The notes below the pieces were generated by a model. The model was not told the DNA's origin. It did no database searches and saw nothing but the letters and a program-made list of their open reading frames with translations. The translations under genes and the position numbers were made by a program. Below, piece by piece: positions 59,645 through 64,000 of a stretch of 64,000 nt of DNA (the first letter of the stretch is position 1; every line of letters begins with the position of its first letter). Source of the DNA: Symbiodinium natans (Eukaryota; Sar; Dinophyceae; Suessiales; Symbiodiniaceae); the NCBI GenBank assembly GCA_905221605.1, contig CAJNDS010002633.1, forward strand, positions 134,001-198,000, given 5' to 3'.

Positions 59645-59765
59645 TCGGGCTTAGGGCTTTAGGGCTCAGGGCTTAGGGCTCAGGGTTTAGGGCTTAGGGC
59701 TTAGGGCTTAGGGCTTAGGGCTTAGGGTTTAGGACTTAGGGCTTAGGGTTTAGGGTTTAGGGTTG
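59645..59765. repeat. GGGCTTA variant array
   Basis: A run of GGGCTTA units grading into GGGTTTA; similar GGGCTTA runs occur at 2,020-2,120, 33,100-33,145 and 60,640-60,715. Confidence 0.9.
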
Positions 59766-59821
59766 AGCCCCCCTTCCCCAAGCCCCAAGAGGTTCCTGAC
59801 ACCTGACCATCCCGCCCCCAG

Positions 59822-59858
59822 AGCAAACCGGGGAGAATCCGGCTGAGTGTGGCAGTGC
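59822..59858 (+). CDS. Candidate small exon
   Basis: Acceptor CGCCCCCAG, frame SKPGRIRLSVAV, donor GTGC|GTTTAGGG. Confidence 0.45.
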
Positions 59859-59956
59859 GTTTAGGGTTTAGGGTTTAGGGTTTAGGGTTTAGGGTTTAGG
59901 GTTTAGGGTTTAGGGTTTAGGGTTTAGGGGTTTAGGGTTTAGGGTTCAGTGCTTAG

Positions 59957-60035
59957 CGAACCGGATGAAGAGTACACTAGACGGCGATGCGCGAGGAGAC
60001 TAGCTGAGTCAAAGTCGAACTGCCGCAAGCCGGGG
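59957..60035 (+). CDS. Candidate exon between a G- and a C-strand array
   Basis: Acceptor GTGCTTAG, frame EPDEEYTRRRCARRLAESKS, donor GGGG|GTGAATGG. An exception to the usual array orientation, with a strong frame. Confidence 0.5.
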
Positions 60036-60062
60036 GTGAATGGCCAATACAACCCGGAACCC

Positions 60063-60176
60063 CAAACCCTAAACCCTAAACCCTAAACCCTAAACCCTAA
60101 ACCCTAAACCCTAAACCCTAAACCCTAAACCCTAAACCCTAAACCCTAAACCCTAAACCCTAAACCCTAAACCCCA
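60063..60176. repeat. CCCTAAA array, about 16 units
   Basis: Uninterrupted C-strand array. Confidence 0.95.
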
Positions 60177-60201
60177 AGCCTATGTAACCCTAAATCGCAA
60201 G

Positions 60202-60287
60202 CACAGACCTCGAAGCAGGCCCAAGCCCGCACGGCGGTGATGAAGCGTCTGGGCAATCAGGACTTTGTCGCGAGGCTGCAGGCCTAG
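60202..60287 (+). CDS. Candidate exon between C- and G-strand arrays
   Basis: Acceptor AATCGCAAG, donor CCTAG|GTGGGTTTAG; frame QTSKQAQARTAVMKRLGNQD, then FVARLQA. Strong basic helix-like sequence. Confidence 0.6.
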
Positions 60288-60340
60288 GTGGGTTTAGGGT
60301 TTAGGGTTTAGGGTTTAGGGTTTAGGGTTTAGGGTTTAGG

Positions 60341-60475
60341 ATTATATGGTTCCTTAACATGGTCCCATAGCTTATTTCAAGGATGTATGGGCCCATGTGT
60401 TGTCTAGGGCATATAAGGGGTATACGAGGGGTCCCCTGGCAAGGGCCCTTCTTACGGAACCATGAACTACCCTAA
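60341..60475. mobile_element. MITE (GGGTAGTT-CATGG family, diverged)
   Basis: ATATGGTTCCTTAACATGG at left pairs with GGAACCAT...CTACCC at right; interior shares GGGCCC and TATAAGG with 29,416 and 54,088. Confidence 0.6.
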
Positions 60476-60540
60476 ACCCTAAGCCCTAAACCCTAAACCC
60501 TAAACCCTAAACCCTAAACCCTAAACCCTAAACCGACAAG

Positions 60541-60601
60541 CAGACAGCGAAGCCCCAAGCTGCAAGGCTTCCGGGTACATTGCTGGGAGATCTCGGGCTT
60601 G
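60541..60601 (+). CDS. Candidate exon between C- and G-strand arrays
   Basis: Acceptor AACCGACAAG, donor CTTG|GTTTAGG; frame QTAKPQAARLPGTLLGDLGL. Confidence 0.55.
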
Positions 60602-60740
60602 GTTTAGGGGTGAGGGTTTAGGGTTTAGGGTTTAGGGTTTAGGGCTTAGGGCTTAGGGCTTAGGGCTTTGGGCTTAGGGCTTAGGGCTTAGGGCTTAGGG
60701 CATAGGGCTTAGGGTTTAATATTTCAGGTTTCTTATTCAG

Positions 60741-60779
60741 GGTAGCTTGGCTGAGTATGCGATCCCACAATTGCCCTAA
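60741..60779 (+). CDS. Candidate small terminal exon
   Basis: Acceptor TTTCTTATTCAG|G (pyrimidine-rich); GSLAEYAIPQLP then TAA in a CCCTAAA unit. Confidence 0.4.
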   Translation, partial: GSLAEYAIPQLP

Positions 60780-61186
60780 ACCATCCTGAGCGCTTAAACC
60801 CGAAACCCTAAACTCGTAAAGCGAGACGTTAAGGCTTTAGGGTTTAGGGTTTAGGGTTTAGGGTTTCGGGTTTAGGGTTTAGGGTTTAGGGTTTAAGGCC
60901 CAAACCCTAAACGGAACGTGCCCGAAGACTGGCAAGGAAAGCCTCGTCAGCCCAAAGACAGAAACACCCAAGCCCTGCGCCAAAGCCTTTCGGACTCCCC
61001 AGCCTAAACCCCAAACCCTGAAACTCCGCGACCCTAGCAGATTTTAGGGTTTAGGGTGAAGCCCTCAAACTCCAAACACCTAAGCCCTCGGATCCTACAC
61101 CCCCAAAAGCCCGCAAACCCTGCGCCGCAATAAACCGTAATCCCTAAACCCTAAACGCTAAGCCCTAAACCCTAAACCCTCGCAAG

Positions 61187-61241
61187 CCGCTTGCCGGGGC
61201 TGAGGTCAACATCCGAGACGACGATGGAAAGCACAGCCCTG
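61187..61241 (+). CDS. Candidate exon, ankyrin-repeat-like
   Basis: Acceptor CCTCGCAAG, donor CTG|GTAGCAATC. Frame PLAGAEVNIRDDDGKHSP matches the G-A-x-V-N-x-R-D-x-x-G core of ankyrin repeats, so a repeat protein is likely. One repeat only is visible. Confidence 0.6.
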
Positions 61242-61430
61242 GTAGCAATCCCACCGAGGCATGTTTATGGTTTGGGTTTTGTTTTGGATTTGGGTTTTAG
61301 GGTTTTAGGGCTTAGGGTTTGCAGCTTCGGGTTTGGGGTTTAGGGTTTGGGGCGGGTTTAGGGCTTGGGGCTTAGGGTGTGGGGTTTTGGGGTTTAGGGT
61401 TTAAGGTTTGTGGTTTACATGCAGGCTGTG

Positions 61431-61460
61431 GGTGGGGGGGGGGGGGGGGGGGGGGGGAGG
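61431..61460. repeat. Poly-G tract
   Basis: A near-pure G run of about 28 bases in intron sequence. Similar G/C homopolymers occur at 2,910-2,930, 8,262-8,276, 36,090-36,116 and 37,071-37,091. Confidence 0.95.
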
Positions 61461-61502
61461 TTTGGCTCTCTGATTGTCTTATCGTGCCTGTTGACTTCTC
61501 AG

Positions 61503-61571
61503 AAGCAAAATGTCAAAGGAGCGCGAAGACTTTCGTTCTGCCTGAATGAAATTCTTTGGGAAATTGCCTTA
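61503..61571 (+). CDS. Candidate exon, 23 codons exactly
   Basis: Acceptor TTGACTTCTCAG, donor TTA|GTACCCC; KQNVKGARRLSFCLNEILWE, then IAL. A second frame, SKMSKEREDFRSA then TGA, is possible. Confidence 0.5.
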
Positions 61572-61696
61572 GTACCCCTATCCCTCAACCCTCAACCCTA
61601 AACCCTCAACCCTAAACCCTAAACCCTAAACCCTAAGCCCTAAATCCTAAACCCTAAACCCTAAACCCTAAACTCCTAAACCCCTAAACCCTAAAC

Positions 61697-61933
61697 TAAG
61701 TTGCCCAAAAAGCACGCCCTCAGCTTCATTCTCTGTGATTGCTCTTGGCCTACGTCTTTGGTTTCGGGGACGCATTCGAGCTTGACATCGATCGCCTCAT
61801 GAGCCACGTAAACAGCGGCGTAACGGCATTCAACGCGAAATAAAGCTCCAAGGGATTTTTGATAGACTTCGTAGATTCCTGAACTGTTCCATCCTTTTGT
61901 GAGGCTTTGCTGCGATAGTGGTTTGGCAGTAGC
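61697..61933 (-). CDS. Minus-strand exon, 79 codons exactly
   Basis: On the minus strand the acceptor is ATGTTGAAG|G and the donor CTTA|GTTTAGGG, inside the C-strand array on the plus strand. It reads ATAKPLSQQSLTKGWNSSGI, then VAHEAIDVKLECVPETKDVG. Phase 0 at both ends. The best minus-strand exon; family not recognised. Confidence 0.7.
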
Positions 61934-62140
61934 CTTCAACATTCAGCTGAAGCGCAGAAAACACTGAAGCCCTGAACCAAGTTTCAGGGTGTCGCATGTA
62001 GGCAGAAACGGTTTCTAGTTTAGGGTTTAGGGTTTAGGGTTTAGGGTTTAGGGTTTAGGGTTTAGGGTTTAGGGTAAGCACTTCACTTGGGCGACTCCAA
62101 CCCTCTTTGCCCGACGAACAGCTTAGGATTTCGGGCTTAG

Positions 62141-62189
62141 GGCCTTGATAGACACCCTGAGACGCAAGGAGCCGTCCTCTACCCCCCCT
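62141..62189 (+). CDS. Candidate exon
   Basis: Acceptor CGGGCTTAG|G, donor CCCCT|GTAAACCC; frame ALIDTLRRKEPSSTPP. G-strand array left and C-strand array right. Confidence 0.45.
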
Positions 62190-62274
62190 GTAAACCCGAA
62201 ACCCTAAACCCTAAACCCTAAACCCCAAACCCTAACCCCTAAATAAGACCTAAACCCTAAACCCGAAACTGGAG

Positions 62275-62323
62275 CGTCTTGCGTGCGGACAGGAGTCCGA
62301 AGAAGGCTTGGGAGACGAGGACG
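62275..62323 (+). CDS. Candidate acidic exon
   Basis: Entered after AAACTGGAG, donor ACG|GTTTAAGG or one base earlier; frame RLACGQESEEGLGDED. Confidence 0.5.
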
Positions 62324-62644
62324 GTTTAAGGCTTGAGGATTTAGGGGGTTCACGGGAGGGTTTAGGGTTTAGGGCTTAGGGCTTAGGGCTTTGGGTTTTG
62401 GGTTTAGGGTTTAGGGTTTAGGGTCTAGGGTCTAGGGTTTGCGTTTTCTGGCAGCTTGGGTATCTAGGGTGTGGTGTACCTTAAGAGACCTCAAACCCTT
62501 CATGTTGCTGGACATCCGACCATCACACATGTGTATGGGGGGGTTTCACAAATTTCGGGTACCCTTTTGGGGTTCCCTTTAAGGGGATGGACTAAACCCT
62601 AAACCCTAAACCCTTTAAGGGGGAATATCCCACCAACGCCCAAG

Positions 62645-62734
62645 CGCCCGGATCTCCAAAGAGGACTCGTCCGTGGAGCTGGACCACACCGCCGCACAAC
62701 CTGCTGGAAGCCCCTCGGCCATGCGGGATTTGGG
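62645..62734 (+). CDS. Candidate exon
   Basis: Acceptor CAACGCCCAAG, frame ARISKEDSSVELDHTAAQPA, then GSPSAMRDL; donor G|GTTTAGGG. Upstream 62,563-62,632 is a palindrome (GGGTACCCTTTTGGGG; CCCTTTAAGGGG; CCTTTAAGGGGG) with a C-strand array in its loop. Confidence 0.6.
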
Positions 62735-62756
62735 GTTTAGGGTTTGGGGTTTAGAG

Positions 62757-62806
62757 CAACGAAAGTGATCTTCAAGATAGCAAGGAAGTTAGCTAAGCAG
62801 AAAAGA
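62757..62806 (+). CDS. Candidate basic exon
   Basis: Entered after TTTAGAG, donor AAGA|GTAGGGTTTAGGG; frame TKVIFKIARKLAKQKR. G-strand repeats on both sides. Confidence 0.45.
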
Positions 62807-62996
62807 GTAGGGTTTAGGGTCTAGCGTCCGGGGTTACCGGGGCACCTACGTGATTTTCAAGTTGGTAGAGGCGACTGAAGGAGGGACCCTGACAAGGGAT
62901 TCTAGAGATTACTTACTGGCTATTCTGGGATATCAGCGGTTCTATAGGGTAGGGGGTCCCAACTCGTATCTCTTGAGATGGGTTCAAGGTTTAGGG

Positions 62997-63092
62997 TTTA
63001 GGGTTTAGGGTTTAGGGTTTAGGGTTTAGGGTTTAGGGTTTAGGGTTTAGGGTTTAGGGTTTAGGGTTTAGGGTTTAGGGTTTAGGGTTTAG
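62997..63092. repeat. TTTAGGG array, about 14 units
   Basis: Nearly perfect G-strand array. Confidence 0.95.
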
Positions 63093-63295
63093 TGAACTGG
63101 GGCTGTTGTTGGGTGTTTCTGTGGCTGGGGAAGGCCTGGGTCCATTGCCGGTGCCATTTTTATCATCGAGAGCCGTAGGGCTTCACACAAAAGAAGCTTG
63201 CCCGATTGGGGCCCTAAACCCTAAACCCTAAACCCTACGCCCTAAACCCTAAACCCTAAACCCTAAACCCTGGCTTTACGTCTATGTTAAGGCAG

Positions 63296-63372
63296 GTTCG
63301 GGGTTTTGGAGTTCCATGAGACTGGCGTCTGTCGGTTAAGTGAAAGGGGCTTTGCTCACTTCAAAAAAATAT
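63296..63372 (+). CDS. Candidate exon
   Basis: Acceptor GTTAAGGCAG|G; frame FGVLEFHETGVCRLSERGFA, then HFKKI; donor TAT|GTACTATC. A MITE lies 30 bp downstream. Confidence 0.55.
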
Positions 63373-63401
63373 GTACTATCTATACTCTCTCTCTCTCTCA
63401 A

Positions 63402-63516
63402 TATACATGGGTGGTTGTCAAAATCATGATCCCTTTTGTTGGGTACCCGAAATATTAGGTGCTGTATGATAATAGGGATCCGACAAGGGACCAGAATTTT
63501 GACAACCACCCATATA
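63402..63516. mobile_element. MITE with near-perfect inverted ends, 115 bp
   Basis: Left TATACATGGGTGGTTGTCAA and continuing AAAT; right end on the minus strand TATATGGGTGGTTGTCAAAAT. About 21 bp almost perfect, with weaker pairing (GATCCCTT / AAGGGACC) further in. Confidence 0.85.
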
Positions 63517-63571
63517 AAACATATAATTTTCCCAATGAAACAGGAGCTAGCTGATTGCTAAGCCGTGTGAG

Positions 63572-63626
63572 GCCTGGATGGCGAGTTCAGCATCGACGGA
63601 AAGTTCAAGCATGCCTTCTCTCCCAG
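63572..63626 (+). CDS. Candidate exon with GC donor
   Basis: Acceptor CCGTGTGAG|G; frame LDGEFSIDGKFKHAFSP; left at CCCAG|GCCCACA. Confidence 0.55.
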
Positions 63627-63709
63627 GCCCACAACCCTGAGCCATAAACCTGAATTCCTACACCCTAAGCAACCCTAACCTCTAAACCCTAAACCCTAAA
63701 CCCTTCAAG

Positions 63710-63783
63710 ATAGTGTACGGCACCAAATCAAAAAGGCTCCAGAATCTTGTAGAAGCCACATCATCCCCAAGAAAGAGCTTCAG
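63710..63783 (+). CDS. Candidate exon between C- and G-strand arrays
   Basis: Acceptor CCCTTCAAG, frame IVYGTKSKRLQNLVEATSSP, then RKSF; left at GGTTTAGGG. Confidence 0.6.
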
Positions 63784-63837
63784 GGTTTAGGGCCTATAGG
63801 GTCATTTTACCCATGTACCCATCTACCCTGTGCACAG

Positions 63838-63884
63838 CCGTTATAGAACCCGTCGTGCCCCTGATGTACCCTTCTTGCCATCGG
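63838..63884 (+). CDS. Possible small exon with GC donor
   Basis: Acceptor TGTGCACAG; frame VIEPVVPLMYPSCHR or RYRTRRAPDVPFLPSG; left at CGG|GCTTAGGG. Confidence 0.35.
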
Positions 63885-64000
63885 GCTTAGGGCTGAAGGC
63901 TTAGGGCTCAGGGCCCAGGGCTCAGGGCTCAGGCTTTGAAGCCCAAACCAAAAGCCCAAGAATCCACCAGCAAACGACCCAGAGAACCCAAACGGGAGTT

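Larger units (their letters stand above)
180..63960. repeat. Dispersed telomere-type heptamer arrays, both orientations
   Basis: Tracts of TTTAGGG (G-strand) or CCCTAAA (C-strand), from 2 to more than 20 copies, recur throughout. Many are degenerate or locally homogenised variants (TTCAGGG, TTGAGGG, CTTAGGG, TTTGGGG, CCCCAAA, CCCTCAAA, TTTTAGGG). They are interstitial and alternate in orientation, so this is not a chromosome end. C-strand arrays usually lie left and G-strand arrays right of coding-like segments, which places them at the two ends of introns. TTTAGGG is the telomere repeat of plants, dinoflagellates and some other algae. I list only some arrays separately below. Confidence 0.97.

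Noticed and set aside
1-64000. Bacterial, plant or animal origin
   Set aside because: No bacterial gene density or ribosome binding sites. Exons of tens of bases with AG|G acceptors and relaxed donors do not fit plant or animal genes, although plants share the TTTAGGG repeat.
1-64000. tRNA, rRNA, snRNA or dinoflagellate spliced-leader RNA genes
   Set aside because: I looked for the conserved spliced-leader core (CCGTAGCCATTTTGGCTCAAG-like) and obvious rRNA or tRNA signatures and saw none. Reading by eye cannot exclude diverged copies.

Overview
The window looks like nuclear DNA of a dinoflagellate or close alveolate relative. TTTAGGG/CCCTAAA telomere-type heptamer arrays, in both orientations and many degenerate variants, occur every few hundred bases. 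Between them lie short GC-balanced segments (about 35-150 bp) with one convincing stop-free frame, usually entered after an AG that is followed by G, and left at GT, sometimes GC and perhaps GA. Acceptors of the AG|G type with relaxed donors are a known dinoflagellate trait. There is no operon structure, Shine-Dalgarno site, or long bacterial or plant-type ORF. I recognised no tRNA, rRNA or spliced-leader gene. The assignment is an inference; a chromerid-like alga is not excluded.

Layout: almost the whole window reads as exons of intron-rich genes, most candidates on the plus strand, with clear minus-strand exons near 9.3, 31.5-31.8, 36.8-37.0 and 61.7-61.9 kb. The dominant pattern is C-strand array (CCCTAAA) - exon - G-strand array (TTTAGGG). 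Introns therefore tend to begin with GTTTAGGG and end with CCCTAAAC...AG, so their two ends are inverted repeats of each other. The arrangement is the same for plus- and minus-strand exons, as expected of introns derived from elements with terminal inverted repeats (introners).

A second set of short (about 95-265 bp) palindromic MITE-like elements is scattered through the window. Four sit so that removing them at their ends leaves an open frame across the junction (22,084-22,320; 22,641-22,751; 36,906-37,005; 47,739-47,864), and a fifth (22,945-23,047) is a weaker case. One MITE (44,540-44,764) carries a TTTAGGG array inside it, linking the two repeat classes.

Special regions: a satellite island at 11.76-14.77 kb with poly-T/poly-A inverted flanks; a TTTGGGG/CTTTGGGG array at 24.3-24.86 kb; a CA-type microsatellite that seems to fill an intron at 25.45-26.2 kb; a poly-C/G tract at 50.27-50.49 kb; and 54.5-56.35 kb, where a roughly 118-bp tandem repeat lies next to an AT-rich, broken copy of a giant-virus-type superfamily 2 helicase.

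Protein identities are mostly unknown because exons are tiny. Suggestive pieces are a P-loop (GDAGAGKT, 17.56 kb), an ankyrin-like exon (61.19 kb) and a Cys-rich exon (26.47 kb). All exon calls were made by eye from splice-like edges and frame openness. Short open frames occur by chance, so individual calls are moderate in confidence, but together they are strong.
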